From positions 1 to 64,000 of the forward strand of contig ONJQ01000019.1 of the NCBI GenBank assembly GCA_900318175.1: a stretch of DNA of 64,000 bases, written 5' to 3'. Below, piece by piece: positions 53,665 to 62,505 of the stretch. The notes under the pieces are model-generated. The model was given only the letters and a program-made list of their open reading frames with translations, was not told the origin of the DNA and made no database searches. A program made the translations under genes and the position numbers. The stretch is from an uncultured Bacteroidales bacterium (GTDB lineage: Bacteria; Bacteroidota; Bacteroidia; Bacteroidales; P3). Every line of letters begins with the position of its first letter. Positions within the stretch are counted from its first letter, which is position 1.

Positions 53665-53711
53665 GTTCAACGCTCCTTCAATATTGACTCAATATAGAAG
53701 GAGCGTTGAAC
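53665..53711. repeat. long inverted repeat
   Basis: GTTCAACGCTCCTTC pairs perfectly with GAAGGAGCGTTGAAC, and inside the 17-base loop TATTGA can pair with TCAATA. It is followed by GGGCG, not by T residues, so terminator function is doubtful. It resembles dispersed intergenic palindromes of Bacteroidota. Confidence 0.75.
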
Positions 53712-53838
53712 GGGCGTTTTGGGGACGCTGCGGTTTTGAACGTGGGAAACCGTTAATGAATTAATATGCCAATGGGACTGCTTTTCACTTTTGAGGTATG
53801 AATAGCACCGCAGAGGCCGTAGGCGCGGGGTGGCGGTG

Positions 53839-54180
53839 TTAGGGTTTTTGCAGCATCTGCGCCATGAGGATGGCACAGGCCACGACGGCCTTGAGGGACT
53901 CGGCAGTGCCGCTGAGGTTGGGGATGGTGACGGGGTGGGTGACGCACTCCCTGACCTGCGGGGTGAGGCCACGGCCCTCGTTGCCCACCACGAGAACGGA
54001 GCCACTGGAGAGCGAAGGCAGGGGCGACGGAGAGCCCCAGAGGTTCTGCCCGTCCAACAGGGCTCCCACAACGGGAAGGCCGCAGGAGGCGAGGTGGGAG
54101 GGAAGGTCGGCATAGAGCACTCCGGTGCGGAAATAAAGCTGTGTGAATTCACAGGCTTTGTGCCGGCGATGGTCCCATGA
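53839..54180 (-). pseudogene. truncated TrmH-family RNA methyltransferase
   Basis: Only the C-terminal part of a SpoU/TrmH methyltransferase is readable: LPVVGALLDGQNLW, VLVVGNEGRGLTPQVRECV (the AdoMet-binding GNE motif), VTIPNLSGTAESLKAVVACA and AILMAQML. The segment upstream (KACEFTQLYFRTGVLYADLP) no longer matches the family well, and the N-terminal domain is missing. The break adjoins a transposase remnant at 54207, which suggests that insertion and deletion removed the 5' half. A stable product is unlikely. Confidence 0.75.
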
Positions 54181-54206
54181 TGATTGGTCGGTCAGCAGAA
54201 ATCGGC

Positions 54207-54341
54207 CCGCTTAGGGAGGCTGTTATAGGCCTGATGGTCGAGGCGAACAAATTGCAGCACTTCGGAGTGGACTATATGGTCAAACGAAGCACGCTGTCGG
54301 ATGCAAACAACCGCCAGGGCAGCCAGTTCTTCAGGAACATC
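54207..54341 (+). mobile_element. transposase remnant (IS4-like)
   Basis: About 45 codons read LREAVIGLMVEANKLQHFGV and DYMVKRSTLSDANNRQGSQF, which resembles a piece of IS4-type transposases from the region just before the DDE domain. Both ends are missing and no terminal inverted repeats are visible. The fragment is wedged between the truncated methylase and the 3' end of the CDF transporter gene. Confidence 0.65.
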
Positions 54342-54358
54342 TTCAAGCACGTTTGTCG

Positions 54359-55333
54359 TCAGCAGTCGTGGTCGGAACAGTGGGAGGCGGGAGTCTCCAG
54401 CTCAAAAGTGCTGTGGGCTATGCCTTGGGCGGCAAGGAGGGCTTTGAGGGCGTGGATGGTGGCATCCATCTGTTTCAGTGTCAGGGAGGGCTCGCCGCAG
54501 TCGACAATGACCACGTGGGCTGTGAGGGCCGTCTCGGTGGTGCTGATGGGCCAGATGTGTAGGTGGTGGATGTCTTGCACCCCCTCGGTTTGTTTCATCA
54601 AATCCACGATGCTGTCCGGGTCAATCTCTTCAGGAACGGCGTCGACGCTCATGCGCAGACTTTCGGCCAACAACTGCCAGGTGGAGACCAGTATCACTCC
54701 GGCGATGACCAAGCCCATGATGGGGTCAATCAGAGCCCAGCCGGTGTGGGTGATGACTATGCCGCTGACCACCACGCCCGCGGATACCAGCGTGTCCGCC
54801 AGCATGTGCAGGAATGCCCCGCGCGTATTGATGTCGTGCTGACGGCGTGAGAGTATCCAGGCCGTGAAGCCATTCACCACGATGGCTGCCGCGGCGGTCC
54901 ACGTCACTATTGCACCGTCCACCACGGCAGGATGGCTGATTTTGCGTATGCTTTCCGCCACAATGCCACCCACGGCAACCAGCAGGATGATGGCGTTGAG
55001 GAGCGATATGAGAATGGAACTTTTGCGATAGCCGTAGGTGAACCGTTTGGTGGCATGGGTCTGCGACAGTTTCAGCGCCACCATGGCCAGCAGCAGGCAG
55101 AACACGTCGCTGAGGTTGTGGCCCGCGTCGGACAGAAGACCCATGGAGTGGCCGATGAGTCCGGCCACGGTCTCGGCGGCCACGAAGAGGAGGTTGATGA
55201 CGATGGCCACAATATATATGGTGCCCATCTGGCCGGGGTCGACATGATGGTGGTGATGATGATGGTGATGGTGGCTGCCTTCGTGGTGCGCATGGTTGTG
55301 AGCGCTGTTGTGGGTGGGGTGCTGGTGATGCAT
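54359..55333 (-). CDS. cation diffusion facilitator metal exporter
   Basis: The 324-residue CDF protein begins with a histidine-rich cytosolic tail with ten consecutive His residues (25-34 region) that could bind zinc. Six membrane helices follow, with the metal-site motifs SDAGHNLSD in helix 2 and HMLADTLVSAGVV in helix 5. The C-terminal cytosolic domain (QDIHHLHIWPISTTETALTA) is the usual CDF dimer domain. It exports Zn2+ or similar divalent cations in exchange for protons. Its own -7 box lies at 55384 on the minus strand. Confidence 0.94.
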   Translation of the reverse strand: MHHQHPTHNSAHNHAHHEGSHHHHHHHHHHVDPGQMGTIYIVAIVINLLFVAAETVAGLIGHSMGLLSDAGHNLSDVFCLLLAMVALKLSQTHATKRFTYGYRKSSILISLLNAIILLVAVGGIVAESIRKISHPAVVDGAIVTWTAAAAIVVNGFTAWILSRRQHDINTRGAFLHMLADTLVSAGVVVSGIVITHTGWALIDPIMGLVIAGVILVSTWQLLAESLRMSVDAVPEEIDPDSIVDLMKQTEGVQDIHHLHIWPISTTETALTAHVVIVDCGEPSLTLKQMDATIHALKALLAAQGIAHSTFELETPASHCSDHDC

Positions 55334-55383
55334 AGTGTTGTCTTTTAATTATGTGCGGATGTTTTCCTCTTTTGTTTACGTTG

Positions 55384-55391
55384 CAAAGATA
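55384..55391 (-). promoter_or_regulatory. -7 promoter box of the CDF gene
   Basis: On the minus strand this reads TATCTTTG, a TAnnTTTG match 50 bases before the CDF start. Confidence 0.65.
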
Positions 55392-55581
55392 GCCATATTA
55401 TTCTAATTGGGTAGTCATGATTGTTAGGTATTTTGCGTTGAGGGGTTGCCAGCCAATAAAGGCGGACCGTTGCAGGGCGGTGAAGGACCAACCTCCATTC
55501 GGAATCACGTTGTTGCTGCGGAGTAACAATAACGTAACAATTTTGTAACGGAAACGCAACTGATGTGTTTGGGGAAGGGTG

Positions 55582-55589
55582 TATTTTTG
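55582..55589 (+). promoter_or_regulatory. -7 promoter box of the Na/Pi transporter
   Basis: TATTTTTG, a TAnnTTTG match, lies 81 bases before the start of the Na/Pi cotransporter. The gap 55334-55670 holds nothing else. Confidence 0.6.
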
Positions 55590-55670
55590 CGGTGTCAATA
55601 CAAATAAAATAATAGTGCTTATCGTATTGATAATAGATGAATTAATGTTGAAAACAAAGATTAAAAAACC

Positions 55671-57395
55671 ATGAGTTTTATTGAGATTGTATTGGTGATT
55701 ATCAATTTTGCGGGAGCGTTGGCGGTCTTCCTCTTCGGCATGAAATTGATGAGCGAGGGTTTGCAGAAGTTTGCCGGGAACAAGATGCGTGCCATCATGG
55801 GCAAGGTGACTGGCAGCCCGCTGCGGGGTATCCTGACGGGTGCCGCAGTGACGACGGTGATTCAGTCTTCCTCTGCCACTACGGTGATGGTGGTTTCGTT
55901 TGTGAATGCGGGTCTGCTGACGCTTGCAGGGGCCATAGCGGTGATTATGGGTGCGAACATCGGCACGACGGTGACAGCGTGGATTATCACCCTCTTCGGT
56001 CTGGGTGAGAGCAGCAGCATGTTCAGTCTGCCCATGCTGCTGGGGGCTGCGGCGCTCGTGTTCATGTTCACCAAAAGGGATCGCTTGCGTGCCATAGGCG
56101 AGTTTGTGATGGGTTTGGCATTGCTGCTTGTGGGCATGGGGCTGTTGCAGAAGGCTATGCCCAATCTGGAGCAGTATCCGGACTTTTTGGAGGCGTTGGC
56201 TCAACTCTCCGCCTACGGTTTCTGGTCTATCTTGATTTTTATTGTGGTGGGTGCTTTGCTCACCTGCTTGGTGCAGGCCTCCGCGGCCATGATGGCCATC
56301 ACGCTGGTGATGTGCTACAACGGCTGGATAGGCCTTGACGCCGCAGTGGCCTTGGTGATGGGGCAGAACATCGGCACTACCATCACTGCCAACATAGCTG
56401 CCATGGTGGCCAACACGGCGGGCAAACGTGCGGCGAGGGCGCATTTGGTGTTCAACGTGGTGGGCGTACTGCTGACGTTGATAGTCTACAGGCCCGTGCT
56501 GAACCTGATAGCCAACATGACCACCAGCATGGTGGGCAGCAACCCCTATACACCCGTTGGAGCCGAGGGCTATGCTCCTGAGGCTATCCCGATGGCGCTG
56601 TCGCTGTTCCACACCTTCTTCAACGTGGCATGCACGCTTGTGTTGGCGTGGTTTATCCCATTGATAGTCCGCATTGTCAACTGGCTTGTGAAGGACAAGC
56701 CCGAGGATGAGGAGTATGTCTACAAGTTGAAATACATCAGCAGTTGGATGAACACGGCGGAAATCAACATGAAGGCCGCCGAGCGTGAGATTGCGGAATT
56801 CTCCAAGCGGGTGCTGAGAATGTACACCTTCCTCCCAACCCTCCGCACGGCAAAGAGCGACGAAGAGTTTGAGGAGACTTTGGAGCGCATTGAGAAATAT
56901 GAGGACATCACGGACCGCATGGAGATGGAGATTTCCGAGTACCTGACGCGCATTGCCGAGGGCGACCTCTCACACCAGGGCTCGCAGCGCATCAGTGCCA
57001 TGCTCTGCGTGGTGGACAATCTGGAGAGCATTGGCGACACAATCTACCAGATAGCCGCCACGCGCAAAAACAAACGCGAGGAGGCGGTGCACTTCGACCA
57101 GCACCTCAACGACAATCTGGAGCATATGACACAGTTGGTGCAGCATTCGTTAGACATTATGGATGCCAACCTGAGGATGGATTACGACCTCATCTCGCTG
57201 GCTCCAGCCGAGGAAGCGGAGGAGGAGATTAACAAATACCGCGACGAGTTGCGGGACCAGCACCTCGACGCGTTGAAACACGGTGAATACGGCTTCGCCA
57301 TCGGAAATGCCTACAGCAGCCTCTACGCCCTATACGAAAAACTGGGAGATTACGTTATCAACGTAAGTGAAGCAATTGTAGTGAAGTTCAAATGA
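55671..57395 (+). CDS. Na+/Pi cotransporter family protein with PhoU-like domain
   Basis: The 574-residue protein has two inverted sets of membrane helices with the Na/Pi repeats GAAVTTVIQSSSATTVMVVS and ACLVQAS-like LLTCLVQASAAMMAITLVMC, each with a conserved Q-S/A-S. The C-terminal 190 residues form a PhoU-like helical domain (IEKYEDITDRMEMEISEYL, VVDNLESIGDTIYQI). It likely imports phosphate with Na+, and the Na+ gradient could come from the nqr complex encoded 4 kb downstream. Its last 4 bases overlap the nuclease gene (ATGA). Confidence 0.92.
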   Translation: MSFIEIVLVIINFAGALAVFLFGMKLMSEGLQKFAGNKMRAIMGKVTGSPLRGILTGAAVTTVIQSSSATTVMVVSFVNAGLLTLAGAIAVIMGANIGTTVTAWIITLFGLGESSSMFSLPMLLGAAALVFMFTKRDRLRAIGEFVMGLALLLVGMGLLQKAMPNLEQYPDFLEALAQLSAYGFWSILIFIVVGALLTCLVQASAAMMAITLVMCYNGWIGLDAAVALVMGQNIGTTITANIAAMVANTAGKRAARAHLVFNVVGVLLTLIVYRPVLNLIANMTTSMVGSNPYTPVGAEGYAPEAIPMALSLFHTFFNVACTLVLAWFIPLIVRIVNWLVKDKPEDEEYVYKLKYISSWMNTAEINMKAAEREIAEFSKRVLRMYTFLPTLRTAKSDEEFEETLERIEKYEDITDRMEMEISEYLTRIAEGDLSHQGSQRISAMLCVVDNLESIGDTIYQIAATRKNKREEAVHFDQHLNDNLEHMTQLVQHSLDIMDANLRMDYDLISLAPAEEAEEEINKYRDELRDQHLDALKHGEYGFAIGNAYSSLYALYEKLGDYVINVSEAIVVKFK

Positions 57396-58132
57396 AGATA
57401 ATACTGTTTTCAGCGTTGCTGGCTGCGGTGCTCTCCACATGCGGGGCATCGCAGCCCAGTCCTTTCGGCGCGGCTGACACTGCGGTCCGACAGCAGTGCC
57501 TTGAGTGCCCTGAATACAGAGACGATGAGCATATTGTGCAATATAGCGGATTCACTGTCTCCTACAACCACACAACCCTTGTGCCCAACTGGGTGGCCTA
57601 CGAGCTCACAGCCGATGAGCTGAAGGTGCGCTACAACACCAAAAGCTCCAACTTCAGCCGCGACCCCTACCTGAAAGGCCGTCAGGCCTCGCGCGAGGAC
57701 TATTCGCACTCCGGCTGGGACAAGGGGCACATGGCCCCCAAGGCGGATATGCGCTGGAGCGAACGCAGCTACTGGGAAAGCCACTATCTCACCAACATCT
57801 GCCCGCAAAACCACACACTGAACGGCGGCGACTGGAACCGATTGGAGCAAGCCGTCCGCCGCTGGGCAAAGGAGTACGGGCGCGTGTGGGTGGTGTGCGG
57901 ACCCGTGTTCGACTCCTGCCGCTACGGCACCATTGGAGAGGCGGGGGTGCAAGTGCCCGACGCTTTCTTCAAGGCTGTCCTGCTGCCACACGGGGGAGGC
58001 TACAGGGCGGTGGCCTATCTCATGCCCAACGAAGGTAAGCACCACAGCTTAGAGTATTACGCCATCGACATCGAAACCCTTGAACAACTGCTGGGCCGCA
58101 GGCTCTTCTATTCGGTGAAAATGAAAAATTGA
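57392..58132 (+). CDS. secreted DNA/RNA non-specific endonuclease
   Basis: The 246-residue protein has a short lipoprotein-like signal (LAAVLSTCGAS, Cys 17) and the NUC1 active site DKGHMAPKADM (family motif DRGH, catalytic His), followed by Asn in the NICPQNHTLNGGDWN segment that binds Mg2+. It would degrade extracellular or surface DNA and RNA. It overlaps the Na/Pi transporter stop by 4 bases, so phosphate scavenging from nucleic acids coupled to phosphate uptake is a plausible shared role. Confidence 0.92.
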   Translation: MKIILFSALLAAVLSTCGASQPSPFGAADTAVRQQCLECPEYRDDEHIVQYSGFTVSYNHTTLVPNWVAYELTADELKVRYNTKSSNFSRDPYLKGRQASREDYSHSGWDKGHMAPKADMRWSERSYWESHYLTNICPQNHTLNGGDWNRLEQAVRRWAKEYGRVWVVCGPVFDSCRYGTIGEAGVQVPDAFFKAVLLPHGGGYRAVAYLMPNEGKHHSLEYYAIDIETLEQLLGRRLFYSVKMKN

Positions 58133-58179
58133 AAAGAAAAACGCATTCAAGAATTAACACATTCACGAATTAACGAATT

Positions 58180-60630
58180 CTAATTGCCCTCCTGCGGGGA
58201 GCCGGAATCCTCTGTGGCCCCGGTCTTGGCACGGCTTTCGAGCTCCATCTTGCCGAAACGCAAAGTGAGACCGAAGGAGATGGAGCGGCTGTTCCAGCGG
58301 TAGTCGCTGGTGGAGACATTGTAGGGGTTGGCCGCACTCGAACCCCAACTGTTCCAGTTAAAGATGTCGTTCACATTCAGGTAAAGAGACAGCTTGCGGT
58401 CAAAGAAGTCCGCACTGGCGCCCAGGTTGAGACCCTTGCGGGGTTCGCTGATGCTCATGAGACCCCACGGACTCAGCCCGCGGCTGCTGTAATCGCCGGA
58501 GGCAAACACCTCCACCCTGTTCCACAGCTTGGCCCATACGCGCAGACGCACGTTCCAGGAGACCATCCCGTCCTCAACCCACTCGCCAGGGCGCACCTGT
58601 ATGCGGTACCAGCCGTCGGAAATGCCGCCGCTCAGCCGCACGTTGAACATCCCCGAGGGACGGAACATAATGTTTGCGCTCAAGTCCCCGCGGCGCGTGT
58701 CGCCCACATTGCAGGGCATGCTGAAACTCACCACCCGCCCAAAGAAGTCCACGTAGCGGGCATCGCCCAGCGACCCGATACGGTCCGTGCTGGCTTTGAA
58801 CGAGGCCGAGACACCCACCGACCCGAACTTCATGAAGAACTTGTTCCACGACGCGTCCACGCTGTGGGCCATGGAGGGTACCAAAGCGGGATTGCCCGTC
58901 GCGAAACTCTCCACGCCGTAGCTCTCATAGCGGCTCATCAGGTCCGCGGTGGGGTGTGACGAGCGCATCACGTAGCTCAGGCTGAAATTGTGCATATCCT
59001 TCGTCGTATAGCTCAAGTGGATGGAAGGGACCGGCACCCATGCGACGGCCGTGGTGTCATATTCGGGTGAGTAGAGGTGCTTGGAGGAGCTCTGCTGGAC
59101 GCCCATTCGGAAACCTAACTTCATGGTGAAGCCACCCCATTTGCGGCGCCAGGTCACGTATGCCGACGCTCCCAAGTTGTGGGTGCGACTGCTGTCCGAC
59201 CGCAAAACATCTATCAAGTAGCGTCCCTCGCTGTCCATGGTGTCGCGCAACATATATTCGAGTCCGCTCCCCATGTCTACTGTTGCTCCAGTCTCCACCT
59301 CGCCCTCCTTGCTGTACGGCTTGGTGTAGTTGAAATCCAACGAGCCGCTACCCGAAAAGTCGCTACTCTTCGTCCGTTCATCGAAATTCAGCAGGGGGTA
59401 TGTGTTGTAGTGGCGGTAGTCTGTTCCCTTTGAGCCATAGCCCCACCAGTTGCCGTTGGCTGAAATGGAATATTGGTGGCCCTCGTTGTTGAACTTGTGA
59501 GTGAACCACAGTCCGCCGTAGCCGCCATGATTGTAGTCGTTTTCATCGGAATGAGTGATATAGCTCATGTCCGAAGGCTGATAGGTCAGGTGGTCATAGT
59601 CCGTGCGGTGAGTAGTGGCGTTTGATGCCGAGCTGCTCCAGCCAGGATAGGTGCCAAACCAACCGTTGATGCTGTTCATTGAGTCGAACTCATAACTGCC
59701 GTTCAAGTTTGCCCAGAAGTGATGGCGTGTGCCAGTACTGTTGGTGGTGGACTGCCACTCGCGTGCGATGTGCAAACTGTCGTGCATCATGTGGCCGTTG
59801 TTGGTTGAGGTGCTCTCGTTGTGTGAACCATTGTAGCTTACGTATGCACTGATGTGCAGTTTGTCGTTGCTGTAGACGTATGATGCCCACGGCGAGATGG
59901 AGGGTCGTGACGTGCCGTTGGCGCCCACGCTGAAAAAAGAGTTGCGCAGCATGCGCTGAGAGGTGACTATGTTCACCACTGGACCGGAAGAGCCATAGCG
60001 TGCCGAGGGGTTCTTTATGACTTCGATGCGGTCGATGCTGTTGGCGGGCAGGGTTTTGATATACTGCTTCAAAGCCTCACCTTCCAAATGCGATGGACGG
60101 TCGTTGATCCACACGGTCACGCTCTCGCCGTTCAGCGTCACGTTGCCTTCCACATCCACCTCCACGCCCGGAGAGTTCTGTAGGGCGTCGCTGGCATTGC
60201 CTGTTTGTATTGAGGCATCCTCGCTCACGTTGTAGAGGTTCTTCTCGCCATCCACGGAATAGATGGGCTTTTCGCTCACCACTTTCACCATGTCAAGCAT
60301 TGTGGCTCCCGCCTTCATCTCGATGGTGCCCATATCGACTTTTCCCGCTTTGGTGGTGGTTTGGGGGACGGGTATGAACCGTCTGGCAAAACCGATGGCC
60401 GAGACACGCAACAAGGCGGTTGCGGTGTCGTTCTTCAGGGAGAAATGGCCCTTGTCGTCGGCGACGGTGCCGCGCACCATCGAGCTGTCCGACGCTCTCA
60501 GCAGGACGATATTCGCAAACATCACTGGCTGTCCGTCAGTGGTCTTCAGTACACCTGTAATCTGTCCCTGAGCCACGGCAGCAACCGTCATGCCGACAAG
60601 GAAAACAATGCTTAGCAGTTTCTTAATCAT
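58180..60630 (-). CDS. TonB-receptor-like outer-membrane beta-barrel protein
   Basis: The 816-residue protein has a signal peptide (IVFLVGMTVAAVAQ), an N-terminal carboxypeptidase-regulatory-like domain (QITGVLKTTDGQPVMFANIV), a plug-like domain with ALQNSPGVEVDVEGNVTLNG and INDRPSHLEGEALKQYIKTL, and a long C-terminal barrel of the OMP_b-brl_3 type ending SISFGLTLRFGKMELES plus a short tail. It lacks a clear TonB box. Its substrate is unknown. No SusD-like or DUF4249 partner is adjacent. Confidence 0.9.
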   Translation of the reverse strand: MIKKLLSIVFLVGMTVAAVAQGQITGVLKTTDGQPVMFANIVLLRASDSSMVRGTVADDKGHFSLKNDTATALLRVSAIGFARRFIPVPQTTTKAGKVDMGTIEMKAGATMLDMVKVVSEKPIYSVDGEKNLYNVSEDASIQTGNASDALQNSPGVEVDVEGNVTLNGESVTVWINDRPSHLEGEALKQYIKTLPANSIDRIEVIKNPSARYGSSGPVVNIVTSQRMLRNSFFSVGANGTSRPSISPWASYVYSNDKLHISAYVSYNGSHNESTSTNNGHMMHDSLHIAREWQSTTNSTGTRHHFWANLNGSYEFDSMNSINGWFGTYPGWSSSASNATTHRTDYDHLTYQPSDMSYITHSDENDYNHGGYGGLWFTHKFNNEGHQYSISANGNWWGYGSKGTDYRHYNTYPLLNFDERTKSSDFSGSGSLDFNYTKPYSKEGEVETGATVDMGSGLEYMLRDTMDSEGRYLIDVLRSDSSRTHNLGASAYVTWRRKWGGFTMKLGFRMGVQQSSSKHLYSPEYDTTAVAWVPVPSIHLSYTTKDMHNFSLSYVMRSSHPTADLMSRYESYGVESFATGNPALVPSMAHSVDASWNKFFMKFGSVGVSASFKASTDRIGSLGDARYVDFFGRVVSFSMPCNVGDTRRGDLSANIMFRPSGMFNVRLSGGISDGWYRIQVRPGEWVEDGMVSWNVRLRVWAKLWNRVEVFASGDYSSRGLSPWGLMSISEPRKGLNLGASADFFDRKLSLYLNVNDIFNWNSWGSSAANPYNVSTSDYRWNSRSISFGLTLRFGKMELESRAKTGATEDSGSPQEGN

Positions 60631-60678
60631 GGTATTGGGTTCTTAGGGATACGCTATTTATGACATTGAAAAAACATA

Positions 60679-60686
60679 CAAAAATA
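60679..60686 (-). promoter_or_regulatory. -7 promoter box of the outer-membrane barrel gene
   Basis: On the minus strand this reads TATTTTTG, a TAnnTTTG match 48 bases before the start codon. Confidence 0.55.
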
Positions 60687-60891
60687 CAAATTAATTTTGA
60701 AAAATTAAACAATGAAAACAAAATGTGTTATTTCGTCAATGTGCTGATACGCTAATTGGTTCAAACATAAGCACGTTGACACATTATCACACTAAAAGAA
60801 AAAGCCTGTTCTACTTTAAGGGTTTCGTCCATTATTTCCAGCAGAGATAAGGTGTTTCATTCTTTTTTTATCGTAATCAAAGAAAAAATCC

Positions 60892-60899
60892 TATCTTTG
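60892..60899 (+). promoter_or_regulatory. -7 promoter box of the nqr operon
   Basis: TATCTTTG, a TAnnTTTG match. The predicted transcript begins near 60905, right at the left arm of the leader stem, leaving a 5' untranslated region of about 175 bases before nqrA. Confidence 0.75.
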
Positions 60900-60903
60900 C
60901 ATC

Positions 60904-60981
60904 GCGGAATATATTGCCATCATTAGTGCAATACCTTATGAAGTAAAGAGATGCGAACCATCTTGCGGCTGTATATTCCGC
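60904..60981 (+). promoter_or_regulatory. three-way-junction leader RNA upstream of nqrA
   Basis: A perfect 10-bp stem, GCGGAATATA (60904-60913) with TATATTCCGC (60972-60981), encloses two smaller hairpins: ATTGC with GCAAT (60928-60932), and AGATG with CATCT. The element lies at the very start of the nqr transcript. No known riboswitch consensus was recognised. It could be a cis-regulatory RNA, a stability element, or an operator palindrome for a protein. The remaining 60631-60891 and 60982-61080 contain no gene. Confidence 0.5.
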
Positions 60982-61080
60982 AAAAAACAAGAAACAAGTA
61001 TAGAAAATAGTTAAGACAACCCGTATAATATACCTCCGAATACTATCGAAACAATACATACAACAAAAAGATTTTTTGAA

Positions 61081-62505
61081 ATGATAAGAATAAAAAAAGG
61101 CCTCGATTTGCCGATAGAGGGAGCTGCGGAGTGTCGCATCAGCGACGCTTGCGGAGTCTCCACCTTCGCTGTCAAGCCGACTGACTACGTAGGGCTCGTG
61201 CCCCGCCTGTTGGTGGCTGAAGGCGACAAGGTGTCGGCGGGCGATGCACTGTTTTGCGACAAGAACGACGAGCGCATTCGGTTCGTCTCTCCTGTGAAAG
61301 GAGAGGTTCAAGCCGTGGTCAGGGGCGAGAAACGCAAACTCCTCGCCGTGGTCGTGAAGGCTTTGGGCGATGACCCCGCGAGCGGCAGGACTCACGCCTC
61401 AGCATCGACCGCTGAACTCCGTCAGCGCATGCTTGACGAGGGGCTGTGGCCCTTGCTGCGCCAGCGCCCCTTTGGTACAGTTGCCAACCCAGACAATACC
61501 CCTAAAGCCATTGTGGTGAGCTGTTTTGACAGTGCCCCCCTCGCGCCCGATTACGATTTTGTCATGCAGGGCAGGGAAGAAGACTTCTGTGCCGGATTGG
61601 AGACTTTGGCCTCTTTGACTGAGGGCGACCTTTTTGTCACCTTCCGTCCTGGTCAGCGGCTTGCCAATACCGTCTGCCAACATGTCTCGTCCCACTTGAA
61701 GAATGTGAAAGTGGAGTATTTTGACGGGCCTCACCCCGCCGGTAATGTCGGCACCCAGATTGCACGACTCTGTCCCATCAACAAGGGCGACACCGTGTGG
61801 ACCGTTACCGTACAGGATGTTGCAGTCCTTGGCCGTTGGGCCAAGAAAGGCGAATATGTCCCTGTCAGGGTGATTGCCGTTGCTGGTCCTCAAGCCCGCA
61901 ATCCCCATTATTATCGCACCTTGGCTGGTGCAAGTGTTGCGACTCTTGTCCGTGCCCAGATTCTCAACCCCGATTACCCCACGCTCCAAGCAGAGGGTAA
62001 CGATTGTGGGAATGTACGTGTGGTGTCCGGCAATGTGCTTAGTGGAACCCGCATCGAACCCAACGGTTTTATCGGCGCGTATGACAGTCTCCTTACTTTT
62101 TTGCCGGAGGGCAACTATTATGATTTTATGGGCTGGTTGCTGCCCGGCTTGACGAAGCACAGTTTCTCCCGCACTTTTATGAGTGGGTATGTGCCGCAGT
62201 GCATGGCGAGGGTTTTCTCTATGCTGCCGGAGTGCGTTAAGCCCAGGTTCGACACCAATCTGCATGGGGGTGTGCGTCCACTGGTCTTCACGGGCAGCTT
62301 CGAGCGGGTGTTCCCGTTCGACATCTATCCCCTCCAACTCCTCAAAGCCTGTATCATTGGCGACATTGAGCTTATGGAGAAACTGGGTATCTACGAGGTG
62401 GAACCCGAGGATTTTGCCTTGTGTGAATATATTGACCCGTCCAAAACCGACATCCAGCCTATTATCCGCGAGGCTTTGGAGAAACTGAGAAAGGAGGCCG
62501 TCTGA
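61081..62505 (+). CDS. nqrA: Na+-translocating NADH:quinone reductase subunit A
   Basis: The 474-residue subunit begins MIRIKKGLDLPIEGA, the standard NqrA start, and contains FAVKPTDYVGLVPRLLVAEG, the GRWAKKGEYVPVRVIAVAGP segment and GGVRPLVFTGSFERVFPFDI near the C-terminus. NqrA is the soluble cytosolic subunit that takes part in quinone reduction. It is about 25 residues longer than many homologues. The operon pumps Na+ out of the cell using NADH. Its stop overlaps the nqrB ATG by one base (TGATG), preceded by AAAGGAGG, a strong Shine-Dalgarno unusual in this phylum. Confidence 0.96.
   Translation: MIRIKKGLDLPIEGAAECRISDACGVSTFAVKPTDYVGLVPRLLVAEGDKVSAGDALFCDKNDERIRFVSPVKGEVQAVVRGEKRKLLAVVVKALGDDPASGRTHASASTAELRQRMLDEGLWPLLRQRPFGTVANPDNTPKAIVVSCFDSAPLAPDYDFVMQGREEDFCAGLETLASLTEGDLFVTFRPGQRLANTVCQHVSSHLKNVKVEYFDGPHPAGNVGTQIARLCPINKGDTVWTVTVQDVAVLGRWAKKGEYVPVRVIAVAGPQARNPHYYRTLAGASVATLVRAQILNPDYPTLQAEGNDCGNVRVVSGNVLSGTRIEPNGFIGAYDSLLTFLPEGNYYDFMGWLLPGLTKHSFSRTFMSGYVPQCMARVFSMLPECVKPRFDTNLHGGVRPLVFTGSFERVFPFDIYPLQLLKACIIGDIELMEKLGIYEVEPEDFALCEYIDPSKTDIQPIIREALEKLRKEAV

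Noticed and set aside
55398..56612. 404-codon minus-strand frame
   Set aside because: Antisense to the Na/Pi transporter; His/Gln-rich translation typical of the wrong strand.
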